64,000 bases of DNA. Origin: Draconibacterium sp. (GTDB lineage Bacteria; Bacteroidota; Bacteroidia; Bacteroidales; Prolixibacteraceae). The stretch spans positions 1-64,000 of the forward strand of contig JADIYN010000009.1 of the NCBI GenBank assembly GCA_016705335.1, read 5' to 3'. Position numbers and translations under genes: made by a program. The notes beneath the pieces are model-generated. The model was not told the origin of the DNA. It did not search any database and was given only the letters and a program-made list of their open reading frames with translations. Of the stretch, positions 20,438 to 31,100 are shown piece after piece (position 1 is the first letter of the stretch; each line of letters starts with the position of its first letter).

Positions 20438-20439
20438 AA

Positions 20440-21767
20440 TTAAACTATTACAGGTTTTCTTCCGATTGCATAATAGCTAAAACCTTGTTCTGCCATTTCA
20501 ATCGGATCGTAAATATTCCTTCCATCAAAGATTAGTTTATTTTTTAATAGTTTCTTCAGCACCCTGAAATTTGGAGAACGGAATTCTGACCATTCGGTTA
20601 CCAATACTAAAGCATCGGCATCAATACAAACTTCATATTCATCCTTGGCATAATCAATTTTTTCACCCAGTATCCTTTGTGCTTCCTGCATGGCTACCGG
20701 ATCATAGGCAATAACTGAAGCACCTGCTTCGAGTAATTTGTCAATTATTACGAGTGAGGGAGCTTCACGCATATCATCTGTTTTTGGTTTAAATGCCAAT
20801 CCCCAAATCGCGAATCTTTTTCCTTTCAGATCACCATTAAAATGACGATAAATTTTACTGAATAACACAGTTTTTTGCCTGTAATTTACTGCTTCAACAG
20901 CCTTTAAGATATCAAGTGAGTACCCGTTTTCATCGGCGGTGCGAACCAAAGCCTGCACATCTTTTGGGAAACATGAACCTCCGTATCCTGTACCGGGATA
21001 AATAAATTTATATCCAATCCTAACATCGGAACCAATACCTTTTCTTACCGAATCTACATCGGCTCCAACTATTTCGCAAAGGTTTGCGATGTCGTTAATA
21101 AAACTGATTTTTGTTGCAAGCATTGAATTTGCTGCATATTTTGTCATTTCAGAAGATAAAATATCCATAAAAATTATTGGATGCCCGTTAAGCAGAAAAG
21201 GTTTATACAACCGGGACATTACTTTTTGTGCATTTTCGGATTCTGTTCCAATCACTATCCGGTCGGGTTTCAAAAAATCGTCAACCGCACTTCCTTCTTT
21301 AAGAAATTCGGGATTGGATGCCACATCAAACGGAATATTTACCCCTCTTTTTTCAAGTTCTTCCAAAATAGCACTCTTAACCTTTGCAGATGTACCAACC
21401 GGCACTGTACTTTTTGTTACAACAACAATGTAATGATCCAATGATTTTCCAATTTCACGGGCAACACCGAGTACATATTTTAAATCTGCACTGCCATCCT
21501 CATCCGGAGGTGTTCCAACTGCTATAAAAACAGCATCTGCGTCTTTTATGCTTTCTTCCAGATCAGTGCTAAATGTCAATCGTCCCTTTTCGACATTCTT
21601 TTGTAAATGTCCTCCAGACCGGGCTCATAAATTGGTATATGACCCTTATTCAACATTTCAATCTTTTGCCTGTCGATATCAATACAAGTAACAGTTACAC
21701 CTGTTTCAGCGAAACATGTACCAGATACCAACCCAACATAACCAGTACCAATAACAGATATTTTCAT
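20440..21767 (-). CDS. ugd: UDP-glucose 6-dehydrogenase (one frameshift)
   Basis: Oxidises UDP-glucose to UDP-glucuronate with two NAD. The N-terminal frame 21767-21576 has GTGYVGLVSGTCFAE and runs to LEDIYKR; the remainder continues in the frame 21579-20440 with VAVGTPPDEDG-like residues (FIAVGTPPDEDGSAD). A single missing base at the TT of 21596-21597 separates the two, since restoring it gives LEDIYKRNVEKGRLTFSTDL. Key residues follow: SNPEFLKEG, the hinge EMTKYAANSMLATKISFIND, the catalytic Cys in GGSCFPKD, and WGLAFKPKTDDMREAPS. Joined length is about 442 aa, normal for the family. It is first in the operon with the decarboxylase. The break is very probably a sequence error because all catalytic motifs are preserved. 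Confidence 0.92.
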
Positions 21768-22279
21768 AATTAATTTTTTCTAAGTTTAAAATTGGATTAT
21801 TTATTTGAGAAAAAAAATTGAATTGATATTTTAAGGTGTCCCATTTTAAAAAATAATGCCGCAAAATAAGATTTTAAAGCCAATTCAGAAAATAAATAAA
21901 ATTAATTACAAAATTTGTTTTACGCTACTTTATTATCATACTTCTATCTGACAAATAAATTACAAACATTGATTTACAGCACCATACTAATTTTTATTCA
22001 GCTCATTTTAAAAACGAAAATTTTAATAAATTATCTTAAAAATTAGGAATAACTGAACAAAATAAACACGAAGAGAATACAACCGAAATTCATCCGGATA
22101 CATTGGAATTCAGACTTTTGATATTGAATTGATTGAAAACAAATCAGCTGAATTTCTGAAAATAGTCAAAAAGTTAAAATTATTTGTTGTTTAGTATTAA
22201 TAACAACTCTTACAATGAGTATAAAATGAAATTAAATAAAAATTACTTTTAACTCATATATATGGATTATTGACTTCAA
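21768..22279. other. Divergent intergenic region
   Basis: About 510 bp of very AT-rich DNA between ugd (leftward) and the YbbR gene (rightward). No gene is called. A stop-free plus-strand stretch ending in TAG at 22192-22194 reads FDIELIENKSAEFLKIVKKL and could be the worn C-terminal tail of a lost gene, but it has no start codon. Confidence 0.45.
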
Positions 22280-22311
22280 TTTGTCATGGTAATATTAAAT
22301 CTTTACTTTTG
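22280..22311 (+). promoter_or_regulatory. Bacteroidota-type promoter for the YbbR-coaE operon
   Basis: TTTG at 22280-22283 and TACTTTTG at 22304-22311 match the -33 TTTG and -7 TAnnTTTG elements with a 20-bp spacer. Transcription would start near 22316-22319, almost on the ATG codons at 22319 and 22325. Confidence 0.75.
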
Positions 22312-22318
22312 CTTCCCT

Positions 22319-23311
22319 ATGCAAATGAATAAGAATATCGCAAAATTATCGAAGTATTTTAAAGTCGGAAAAATCAGAGACAACAGCAGAATTATAGTGT
22401 TTCTGATTTGTTTGGCAATTGCAACATCTTTTTGGTTTTTAAATGCTTTAAGTAAAAATTATTCAGCTGAAATTTCATATCCTGTAAAATTTGTTAATTC
22501 ACCTGCCAACCGCTTTCTGGCCGGGAAAACCCCCGCAAAACTCGATTTGGAAATTAATGGACAGGGGTTTACTTTATTAAGGTTCAAATTACTTGCATTC
22601 GCACCAATAAAAATTGATATCGATAATGTAACCAAAAATCTTGAATCAGATTCAGGAGCTTATAAAGTAACAAGCAGTAACCTTATTCAGCAAATTACAG
22701 AACAATTAAGCAGTGAAATTAAAATAAACAAAATTTCACCTGAAATTCTCACCATTGTTTTAGACAGTTTAGCTACTAAGACAGTGAAAGTTGCGTTGGA
22801 TGTAAATGTTGATTTTGAACCGCAATTCAATTTAAAATCACCAATTTTTACGAAACCACAAGAGGTGAAAATAACCGGTCCGGCAATTCTGTTGCGCAAA
22901 ATCTCAGTATTAAATACGAAGGTTAATATTATGAATACACTAAATTCAAGTTTCAAACAGGAAATTGAATTGATTCATCCTGATAAAACTACCATCTCTC
23001 CTGAAAAAGTCAGTTTATTAATTGATGTTGAAAAATACACAGAAAAAGAACTTAGAATTCCTATTGAAATTTTAAATAGCCCAAAAAACGCGCACATAAA
23101 ACTTTTCCCATCAGAAATTAAAGTGGTTTTTTCAGTTGGCCTCAGCCGGTTCGAAAATGTTATAATTTCGGATTTTGGAGCTTCAGTTGACTATAATTCA
23201 ATAGTAAAGGATATTAACAACCTTTCCGTCAATCTCTACAAAAAACCCCCGTTTATTCAGGATCTTAGATTTGTACCTGAAAAAGTAGAGTTCCTGATTG
23301 AAAGAAACTAA
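22319..23311 (+). CDS. YbbR/CdaR-like membrane-anchored protein
   Basis: A protein of about 330 residues with one N-terminal transmembrane helix (residues ~22-42, FLICLAIATSFWFLNALS) and a large extracytoplasmic beta region built of YbbR-like repeats (for example VKITGPAILLRKI, then later IKVVFSVGLSRF). YbbR-domain proteins regulate the diadenylate cyclase CdaA in Firmicutes; in Bacteroidota they commonly precede coaE, as here. The open frame extends back to 22286, but the promoter places the transcript start near 22317, so the ATG at 22319 (or 22325) is preferred and the mRNA may be nearly leaderless. CoaE begins 29 bp after the stop. A role in c-di-AMP control is only an analogy because no cyclase gene is in view. 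Confidence 0.8.
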   Translation: MQMNKNIAKLSKYFKVGKIRDNSRIIVFLICLAIATSFWFLNALSKNYSAEISYPVKFVNSPANRFLAGKTPAKLDLEINGQGFTLLRFKLLAFAPIKIDIDNVTKNLESDSGAYKVTSSNLIQQITEQLSSEIKINKISPEILTIVLDSLATKTVKVALDVNVDFEPQFNLKSPIFTKPQEVKITGPAILLRKISVLNTKVNIMNTLNSSFKQEIELIHPDKTTISPEKVSLLIDVEKYTEKELRIPIEILNSPKNAHIKLFPSEIKVVFSVGLSRFENVIISDFGASVDYNSIVKDINNLSVNLYKKPPFIQDLRFVPEKVEFLIERN

Positions 23312-23340
23312 ACACCGCGATTCAATTTCAAACTAAAAAA

Positions 23341-23940
23341 ATGGCCATAAAAATAGGTGTAACAGGAGGAATTGGAAGCGGCAAATCAACCGTCTGCAAA
23401 ATATTCAGGCTGCTCGATATCCCGGTTTTTGAAGCTGACAGGGTCGCAAACGAACTTATCAATTCGAACGTGGAAATTAGAAACGAACTTGTTCTTCTCT
23501 TTGGAAACAAAATTTATGAACCTGATAATAAGTTGAACAGAAAAATGCTGGCTGACTTGATTTTTAACGATGAAAGTTTGCTTGAAAAAGTAAATAACCT
23601 TGTTCACCCGGCAGTTAGAAATGAATTTATGTTGTGGCATCAAAAACAAAACTCAAAATATGTAGTTCATGAAGCAGCGATTTTATTCGAAAGTGGATTT
23701 TATAAAATGATGGATTTCACAATTTTGGTTTCCGCACCCAAAGAATTAAGAATTGAAAGGGTTGTTAAAAGAAATAAAATACAACCGGAAATGGTTGAAT
23801 CGAGGATAAATAAACAATGGAATGATGAAGATAAACTTAAATTAGCAAGCTTTGAACTTGTAAATGACAATAAACATTTATTAATTCCACAAATATTGGA
23901 AATAGACAAAAAATTAAAAACAGATGGCAAAATTTGGTAA
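23341..23940 (+). CDS. coaE: Dephospho-CoA kinase
   Basis: Catalyses the last step of coenzyme A synthesis, phosphorylating dephospho-CoA with ATP in the cytosol. The 199-aa protein has the P-loop GVTGGIGSGKST at residues 6-17, the adenine/CoA-site VFEADRVANEL near 30-40, HPAVRNEF near 88-95, and the LID-region ERVVKRN. Length is normal. The gene is 29 bp after the YbbR gene and overlaps the following J-domain gene by 17 bp, so the three are one operon. Confidence 0.95.
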   Translation: MAIKIGVTGGIGSGKSTVCKIFRLLDIPVFEADRVANELINSNVEIRNELVLLFGNKIYEPDNKLNRKMLADLIFNDESLLEKVNNLVHPAVRNEFMLWHQKQNSKYVVHEAAILFESGFYKMMDFTILVSAPKELRIERVVKRNKIQPEMVESRINKQWNDEDKLKLASFELVNDNKHLLIPQILEIDKKLKTDGKIW

Positions 23941-24658
23941 ATGGATAGGCGCCGGACTTGGCGCTTTTGCTGGTGGACCTATTGGAGCAATAATAGGTTT
24001 TACAGTGGGTTCAATGATTGATGGCAGTTCAGATGCTATTAAAACTGCGACAAGAACCGGTTATTCCGGACAAACCACAACGGGTGGTTATGTTATGAGT
24101 TTACTTGTATTAACAGCAGCAGTGATGAAAGCTGATGGTAAAGTACTGAAATCGGAATTGGATTACGTGAAAAAATTCATGGTTCACAATTTCGGGGAAG
24201 CATCAGCAACAGAAGCCATTCGAATGCTTCGCGATTTGCTAGAACAAACCATTCCGGTAAATGAGGTTTGCAATCAGATTAATAGAAATATGAATTATTC
24301 GGCGCGCTTGCAACTGCTTCATTTCCTGTTCGGTATTGCCCAGGCTGATGGCGAAGTTGATAAAAACGAAAAAGAATTAATAGCAAATATCAGTCGCGAA
24401 ATGGGTTTGACAGACAAAGATTTTGAGTCAATTCAGGCCATGTTTGTTCCTAATACCGAGGCTGATTATAAAATTCTTGAAATTGAACCAAGTGCCACAA
24501 ATGATGAAATTAAAAAAGCATACAGAAGAATGGCAATGAAATACCACCCCGATAAAGTAAGTACTTTGGGCACCGATTTTGAAAATGCTGCCAAAGAAAA
24601 ATTTCAAAGTGTAAACAAAGCATACGAAAACATAAAGAAGGAGCGGAATATTTTGTAA
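23924..24658 (+). CDS. TerB-J-domain protein (DjlA-like co-chaperone)
   Basis: A 244-aa protein. The N-terminus has a Gly-rich hydrophobic segment (residues 5-32, GAGLGAFAGGPIGAIIGFTV) that may insert into the membrane. Residues ~55-160 are a TerB/DjlA-type helical domain (VMKADGKV, then AQADGEVDKNEKEL, the acidic D-x-D-G-x-V repeats). Residues ~178-244 form a J domain with the diagnostic HPD in MAMKYHPDKVS. This order matches DjlA, which stimulates the ATPase of DnaK. It overlaps coaE by 17 bp, suggesting coupled translation. Downstream are a 7-bp repeat patch and the MOSC gene. Confidence 0.88.
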   Translation: MAKFGKWIGAGLGAFAGGPIGAIIGFTVGSMIDGSSDAIKTATRTGYSGQTTTGGYVMSLLVLTAAVMKADGKVLKSELDYVKKFMVHNFGEASATEAIRMLRDLLEQTIPVNEVCNQINRNMNYSARLQLLHFLFGIAQADGEVDKNEKELIANISREMGLTDKDFESIQAMFVPNTEADYKILEIEPSATNDEIKKAYRRMAMKYHPDKVSTLGTDFENAAKEKFQSVNKAYENIKKERNIL

Positions 24659-24752
24659 GAAAAAGGAAAAGTCAAAAGGAAAAAGGGGAAAGTCTTTGGT
24701 CTAAGGTCTTGTGTGTTGTCTTGCGTCGCCGTCTTCTGTGTCTGGTCTGTGC

Positions 24753-24780
24753 TGTGTCTTGTGTCTTGTGTCTTGTGTCT
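24753..24780. repeat. 7-bp tandem repeat patch (TGTGTCT x4)
   Basis: Four exact copies of TGTGTCT, preceded from about 24690 by degenerate copies of the same period. It fills the gap between the J-domain gene and the MOSC gene. It belongs to the same period-7 class seen at 39711, 51205, 60007 and 61317. Confidence 0.85.
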
Positions 24781-24799
24781 AAAACAGAATTTGAATACA

Positions 24800-25441
24800 A
24801 TGAAAATAATCTCAACCAATATTGGCAAATCAAGAGTAATCAACTGGAAAGGAAAAGAGGTTGAAACCGGTATCTTCAAATTTCCGGTAGATGAACCTGT
24901 TTTTCTGGGTACTGAAGATGTTGAAAATGACAACGTGATCGACCGGCGCTACCACGGTGGTGTTGACAAAGCATGTTATTTATATTCTGCTGATCATTAT
25001 AAATACTGGCAAAACCTCTACCCCAACCTCGAAATGCCCTGGGGTATTTTTGGCGAAAACCTAACGGTTGAAGGTTTACACGAAGCAGAAGTAAATATCG
25101 GCGATATTTTTAAAATAGGCGAAGCTGTTGTTCAGGCAACACAACCTCGCCAACCTTGTTTTAAATTGGAATTTCGTTTTAATGATGTGCAAATTATCAG
25201 GCAATTCATCGATTCGGGATTTGCCGGAGTTTATGTTCGTGTTATTGAAAAAGGAAATGTTAAAGCCGGTGATTCAATGGTTTTGATTGAAAGAAAGGAT
25301 TCACTCTCAATCCAAAAAATTTACGAATTGATTTATACCGATAAACTTCAGAAAGAAGCTGTTTTAAAGGCAGTAAACGATCCGTTTATTACAGCCAGTT
25401 GCCGCCGGGATTTGCTAAAAAGATGGGGAAGCGAAATTTAA
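24800..25441 (+). CDS. MOSC domain protein (YiiM-like)
   Basis: A 213-aa protein starting at the ATG at 24800 (MKIISTNIGKSRVINWKG); the open frame upstream is only the translated repeat patch. The MOSC fold is shown by DRRYHGGVDKACYLYS, PWGIFGENLTVEG, the sulfur-carrying Cys in QPRQPCFKL, and AGVYVRVIEKGNVKAGD. MOSC proteins bind molybdenum cofactor or related sulfur carriers; YiiM-type members reduce N-hydroxylated compounds. No Moco genes lie nearby, so the substrate is uncertain. The C-terminal ~50 residues contain a short helical 3-alpha type tail (IQKIYELIYTDK). Convergent with the lipoprotein gene, 17 bp away. Confidence 0.88.
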   Translation: MKIISTNIGKSRVINWKGKEVETGIFKFPVDEPVFLGTEDVENDNVIDRRYHGGVDKACYLYSADHYKYWQNLYPNLEMPWGIFGENLTVEGLHEAEVNIGDIFKIGEAVVQATQPRQPCFKLEFRFNDVQIIRQFIDSGFAGVYVRVIEKGNVKAGDSMVLIERKDSLSIQKIYELIYTDKLQKEAVLKAVNDPFITASCRRDLLKRWGSEI

Positions 25442-25458
25442 GGTAATGCGATTTAAAT

Positions 25459-26253
25459 TTATTGTTTTGGCCTTTTTTCCATTGGAAAATTAATCTCAAC
25501 AGAATCACCTTCACCCCATTTGCGTAAAATCTGGCTGTACGTTCCGGGATTTGCAACATATTTAACCCCGGTTTCTGTAACTGTTGCACTCTCCGCCCAT
25601 TCCGGAATACGGATAAAGAGTTCAATATAACGTTTCTCTTCCATCTTAAATGTCAACTTTATTTTTCCCGACTCCGGATAATTGGTTTCCTGTATAATTT
25701 CTACCGCACCATTTAGTGAATGGTCATATTTTAAGGTTTCATTTACAAAAAGATTTACATAAACATTATCAAGGTCTTTGGTAAAAATCCATGGTTTAAC
25801 TTTTTTCTCAATTTCTTTATATTCATGTTCGCTAAAAATGGAAGCACTTTTATAAATTATTTCTTCCAATTCACTGGCGTACGCTGAATTTCCTGATAAT
25901 TCGAGCAGGAAACCGGTAATCTCAATCCACTGCTTTACATTTTCAAAATTGAAATTATTTCTCTGGTTTTGAAGGTTTTTCCATGTATTCTCCAGATTGG
26001 TCAGATTAAAAGTTGAGTTCTTATCGTCAAATTTTTTCTTCTCCTGAAACAGCTCTTCAAGTTCATTGCCGAAATCACTTTTAATAACAGAATCATTGTG
26101 AAAAGTATAACCTGCCGGAAGAAACGAGTAATCAAAAGTTATACTGTTTATTGCTGTTTTTTCAGAAATTTTTTGAGGAAACTGACCGGAACGGGAACAT
26201 GAGGTAATGACAAAAAGCAAGACAGAGAAAACAATTCCGTATTTTAAAACCAT
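25459..26253 (-). CDS. Lipoprotein with GH127-type C-terminal domain, catalytic barrel missing
   Basis: A 264-aa protein with a lipoprotein signal (MVLKYGIVFSVLLFVITSCS; lipobox I-T-S-C, Cys about 19). The C-terminal ~125 residues resemble the beta domains of GH127/DUF1680 beta-L-arabinofuranosidases: VNLFVNETLKYD, IQETNYPESGKIKLTF, FIRIPEWAESATVTE, NPGTYSQILRKWGEGDSVEI. A helical segment (WIEITGFLLELSGNSAYASE) matches the stretch just before those domains in full enzymes. Most of the (alpha/alpha)6 catalytic barrel, including its acidic and Cys residues, is absent, because a full enzyme has 600 or more residues. It may be a carbohydrate-binding leftover or a decayed enzyme. Isolated gene, with ~290 bp of unassigned DNA upstream. 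Confidence 0.72.
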   Translation of the reverse strand: MVLKYGIVFSVLLFVITSCSRSGQFPQKISEKTAINSITFDYSFLPAGYTFHNDSVIKSDFGNELEELFQEKKKFDDKNSTFNLTNLENTWKNLQNQRNNFNFENVKQWIEITGFLLELSGNSAYASELEEIIYKSASIFSEHEYKEIEKKVKPWIFTKDLDNVYVNLFVNETLKYDHSLNGAVEIIQETNYPESGKIKLTFKMEEKRYIELFIRIPEWAESATVTETGVKYVANPGTYSQILRKWGEGDSVEINFPMEKRPKQ

Positions 26254-26545
26254 ATTTTTATTTTTATTTCAAATAGAATAACAGAATTCTTTTTAAGGGG
26301 TTCAATTATTGCCATGAAAACTTTCAGGAATTGTTGAAATACCCGGCGTTTCAAATGTAATCCGGTGATTTACTGCCAGTCAGAAGAGATGTAATAATTC
26401 CATATATTTACAGTTTAATTTCAAAGAACGGTGCTTATGAATCTATTGAAAGATATAAATCCCACACAACAACAATAAATAAGGCGTTATAAAAAAAGTG
26501 TAATGAAATATTGTTCTTCACATTCCTGAAATCAAAATAAAAAAA

Positions 26546-27983
26546 GTGACCATCATTAAAATATTTGTTTTGGCTTTGACCAAAATTAAAGGCTTCAATT
26601 ACAAAGAAATCTGGCAGGATATTAAAGAATCAATTGCTGGTTCCGAACGAGATTTTACAACAACAAGTTTGTGACGTGCCATTTTTATACTTGCGGTCCC
26701 TATGGTTTTGGAAATGGTCATGGAATCAGTTTTTGCAGTTGTCGATATTTTCTTTGTTTCGAAATTGGGTTCCGATGCAGTTGCCACGGTTGGACTAACA
26801 GAATCGGTAATGACAATCGTTTACGCAATTGGAATGGGATTAAGCATGGCAACTACTGCACTTGTGTCGCGCAGGATTGGTGAGAAAAAGAAAAAAGAAG
26901 CCGGAGTTGTTGCGTTTCAAGCCATTCTTCTTGGCGTGTTTATTTCAGTTTTGCTTGCAATACCCGGTGTATTTTTCGCCAAAGATTTCCTCAAAATAAT
27001 GGGGGCAACCGATAAAATGGCAAACGAAGGATATTTATACCCGATGGTAATGTTTGGAAGCAATATGGTTATAATGTTGCTTTTTATCATCAATGCGGTA
27101 TTTCGTAGTTCGGGCGATGCAGCCATGTCAATGCGTGTAATGTGGTTTGCAAATATCATCAATATCATTCTCGATCCGCTCCTTATTTTTGGAATTGGTC
27201 CCTTCCCCGAAATGGGTATAATGGGTGCCGCCGTTGCCACTTCTATCGGTCGTGGAATGGCAGTTTTGTACCAGTTTTACCTGCTTTTTTCGGGTAACCA
27301 CCGAATCAGGTTGTATTTCGACAGTCTGAAAATAAAGTTCGGGTTAATGCTTCAGATATTAAAAATTTCGGGCGGCGGTATATTACAAAACCTAATTGCA
27401 ACTTCAAGCTGGATTTTTCTAATTCGTATCATTGCCGTGTCGGGCCCCGAAGCGCTTGCCGGTTACACAATTGCCATCCGGATTATTATTTTTCTTTTGC
27501 TTCCGGCCTGGGGTTTAAGCAATGCAGCAGCCACTTTGGTGGGGCAAAATCTGGGTGCAAAAAGACCCGACAGGGCAGAAAAAGCAGTTTGGGCCACAGG
27601 CTTTGCAAACGTGGTTTTTATGGGTACAATGGGACTTTTGCTTTTTATTTTCCCCGAAGTGTGGGTTAAACTTTTTATTTCCGATGCTGCAGTTGTTGCA
27701 AACGGTGTTCTGGCTTTGCGGATCATTAGTACCGGATTTTTATTTTACGCGTTGGGAATGGTAATGATGCAGGGTTTTAACGGAAGCGGAGACACAGTTA
27801 CTCCTTCAAAAATCAATTTTATAAGTTTCTGGCTGTTTGAAATCCCGCTGGCATGGCTGCTTGCCATAGTTTTGAATATGGGATTAACCGGGGCGAGTAT
27901 TGCAATTGTTTGCGCGAAACATTTTGGCTTTAACTGCTCTTTACTTTTTCAGGAAAGGTAAATGGAAGTTACGGGAGGTGTAA
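26546..27983 (+). CDS. MATE-family efflux pump, broken by an in-frame TGA and a frameshift
   Basis: A multidrug/cation antiporter of about 475 residues and 12 membrane helices. The clean frame 26702-27961 covers helices 1-12 (GLTESVMTIVYAIGMGL, GSGDTVTPSKINF). In the same frame upstream, KIKGFNYKEIWQDIKESI and GSERDFTTTSL precede a TGA at 26672-26674 and then RAIFILAVP, so the family's N-terminus is present but interrupted, as if CGA had become TGA. Near 27908 a frame change restores FARNILALTALYFFRKGKWK to a stop at 27981-27983. The start is uncertain: a GTG at 26546 is in frame, but no ATG fits. Both faults could be sequence errors; otherwise this is a pseudogene. Substrate unknown. Confidence 0.8.
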
Positions 27984-28152
27984 AGATGTTCCAGGGTTCA
28001 AGAATATAACTAAAAATAAATTTCTTAAATTACATCCATTTCCTGCAATTAATCCCGGTTTAACTTTGGTAAAGTTTAAAATATTACGGTTTTAATTCAT
28101 TTATTATCAGGTATTTTTATTATTTTCGAAACGATTACAAATTCCTGCCTTT

Positions 28153-31100
28153 ATGAAAAAAACCAAACCTGATTATAAACCATTAAATCATGTAAGTTTC
28201 AGAAAAATGGAAAAAATATGGTTTATAATACCATTTATATATACAACCATAGTTTTCCTGTTTATTCCTTATTTTCTTTTTCTGTTCCAAATCAAAAGAC
28301 ACGTTGATATTTGGCAGCGATCATTTTTTTCCGCCTTATGAATACTTGAATAAAAATGGTCAGCCCGAAGGTTTTAACATTGATATTATTCATGAACTGG
28401 CCAATGAAATGAATGTTGAGATAATCGTAAAACTTGGTGATTGGGTACAAATTAGAAAAGAACTTGAAGTTGACGGGACTATTGATTTCAGCGATATGTT
28501 TTACAGTGAAAGGCGCGACAGTATTGTTGATTACGCTTATCCACATGATATAATCTTTAACAAGGTTTATCTGCATAAAGCTTCAACGCCAATACTTGAA
28601 ATTTCGACATTAAATCATAAAAAAGTGGCAGTACTTCAGGGGTCGGTTCTCGAAGAATATTTGCAGGCTAAATTCCCCGAAATCAATTTAATTCCACAGG
28701 GAACTGAATCCGAAGCTATTCATTTGGTATCAGAAAAACTTTGTGATGCGGCAATTGTAACAAATGTGAGTGGAAAAGAATTGTTGAAAGAATCAAAAGT
28801 CAACAATGTAATTGGCTATGGAAATATGATTCTGCCAAGTGAATATTGCTTTGTAGTTAAAGAGGGAAACACGCAGTTGCTCAAAAAAATAGATCTTGCA
28901 ATGGCAAATCTGAATGCAAACGGAACCATTGAAAAACTTCGGGAAAAATGGTTTGAAGAAAGAATTTTCGGAATCAGCCAAAACTATATCAAACTTGGAA
29001 TTATTATTTTACTACTCTCTTTGCTGATAAGTTATTTGTTGAATTTTGTTTTAAACCTTAGAATCAGAAAAAGGAATGAACAGTTACATTTAAGTGAAGA
29101 GCGTTGGAAATTTGCGCTTGAGGGCTCGGGTGATGGCGTTTGGGACTGGAATATTGAAACCAACAAAGTTTTCTTTTCACCCCAATGGAAAAAAATGTTG
29201 GGTTATGAGGCGCACGAGATAGAAAACACATTCGAAGAATGGGGAAAAAGAATACATCCTGACGATCAGGAAAAAGCTTTCGCTGATTTGAATAAACATC
29301 TCGCAGGAGAAACACATTATTATTCAAGCGAACACAGGGCTTTGTGTAAAAACGGCAAATACAAATGGATACTCGACCGCGGAAAAGTTATAAGCAAAAC
29401 CCCTGAAGGCAAACCACTCCGTGTAATCGGAACACATACCGACATATCAGAACAAATTAAAACACAAGGTGCACTAAAAGAAAGCCGTGACCAACTAAAA
29501 ATAATTATTGAAAATACTCCACTGGCAATTTGGGACTGGAATATTAAAACAGATAATTGGTTTGCTACACCAAAATATTATACCATGCTTGGTTACGAAC
29601 CAGAAAATACGCTACCGGATCGGGAGGTTTGGCTAAACAGAGTCCACCCGGATGACCGCGAAACTGTAGCATCAAAAATTACAAATATTATTAACCATAA
29701 AGATTTGGAATACAGCTATGATGCGCGAATGTTGCATGCTGACGGAACATACAGATGGCAATCAGTAATTGGCCATGTTATTGAATTTGATAATGAAGGT
29801 ATAGCAGAACGAATGTTGGGCGTGCGAATTGATATTTCGGAACGGAAGAAAGCCGAAAACGAACTTTATGAAAGCAATGAAAAATTGCAGGCTTTTTTGA
29901 ATAACAGTATTGATGCTATTTTATTAACGACTCCTGATGGAAAAATATACTCGGCAAATCCTGCTGCATGCCAAATGTTGGAACGAACTGAAAAAGAAAT
30001 CTGTATACTAACCCGTGATGAACTTGTTGACACAAGTGATCCCCGATTATTAAAACTTATTGATGAACGCACAAAAACAGGAAAAGCAAATGGAGAGATA
30101 ACCATGTTTAGAAAGGATAAAAAACACTTTCAGGCTGAAATCTCAACTGCACTGTTCAAAAACAGGGATGGGTTTACTTATTCAAGTTTGATAATCCGTG
30201 ACATTTCAGAAAGAATAAAATCACAAGAAATTATACGTTTAAATGAAGAACGTTTTCGCCTGATTTCAAGCGTAATATCGGATTACATGTTTGAATCGAG
30301 AATTTCAGAAAAAGGAAATCTCGAACTGGTTTGGACATTTGGTGCATTCGAAAGTATTACAGGTTACACACCTGACGAATTTATTGCAATTGGAGGATTT
30401 AGAGCAACAATTCATCCTGAGGATATAACAATTGACGAAAAAGACTTAGAAAAACTTCAAAGAAATCAAAATGTTGTAACTGAATTAAGAACTTTTATGG
30501 CGAAATTTTAAATGGATTAGTGTCAGCGGGTATCATTGAAGTTAATAATGAAAAAGCAATTTTATCGATTACCCGTGACATTACGGAACGTAAAAAAATT
30601 GAATCAAAACTTATTGAAAACGAAGAACATTTTAGAACCATCTTCGAGCAATCGGGAAGTGGAATGTGCCAAACAAGTATTGAAGGTAAGTTAATAGCCG
30701 TTAATACAGCATTGTGCGAAATGCTTTCTTATTCGCGGGATGAACTGGTTGGGATACACTTTAATTCCATTACGCATCCTGATGATTTGATGATTGGTGC
30801 TGATGCAATACTACAAATGAAAAATGGTAAAACAAGTAAAGTGGTTTTTGAAAAACGATATTTTAAAAAATCAGGAGAAATTATTTGGGTACATATTAAT
30901 TCAACTTTGCTTCGTGATGAAAGCAATAATGCAAAATATTTTATTACCCAAATAGAAGATATTACCCCCGTTTTGAGAAAGATCTTGCCTTAAAAGCTTC
31001 CGAAAATAAATTTAAAGCCCTGGTTGAACAATCATTAACCGGAATCTATATTTTCGAAGAAGACAAATACATTTACGTGAATTCACAATTTTGTGAAATA

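Noticed and set aside
22073..22194. Small gene in the ugd-YbbR gap
   Set aside because: A stop-free stretch of about 40 codons has no start codon or recognisable family, so it was kept only as a possible remnant.
24753..24780. Heptamer repeats as a CRISPR array
   Set aside because: Units are 7 bp with no unique spacers and no cas genes.
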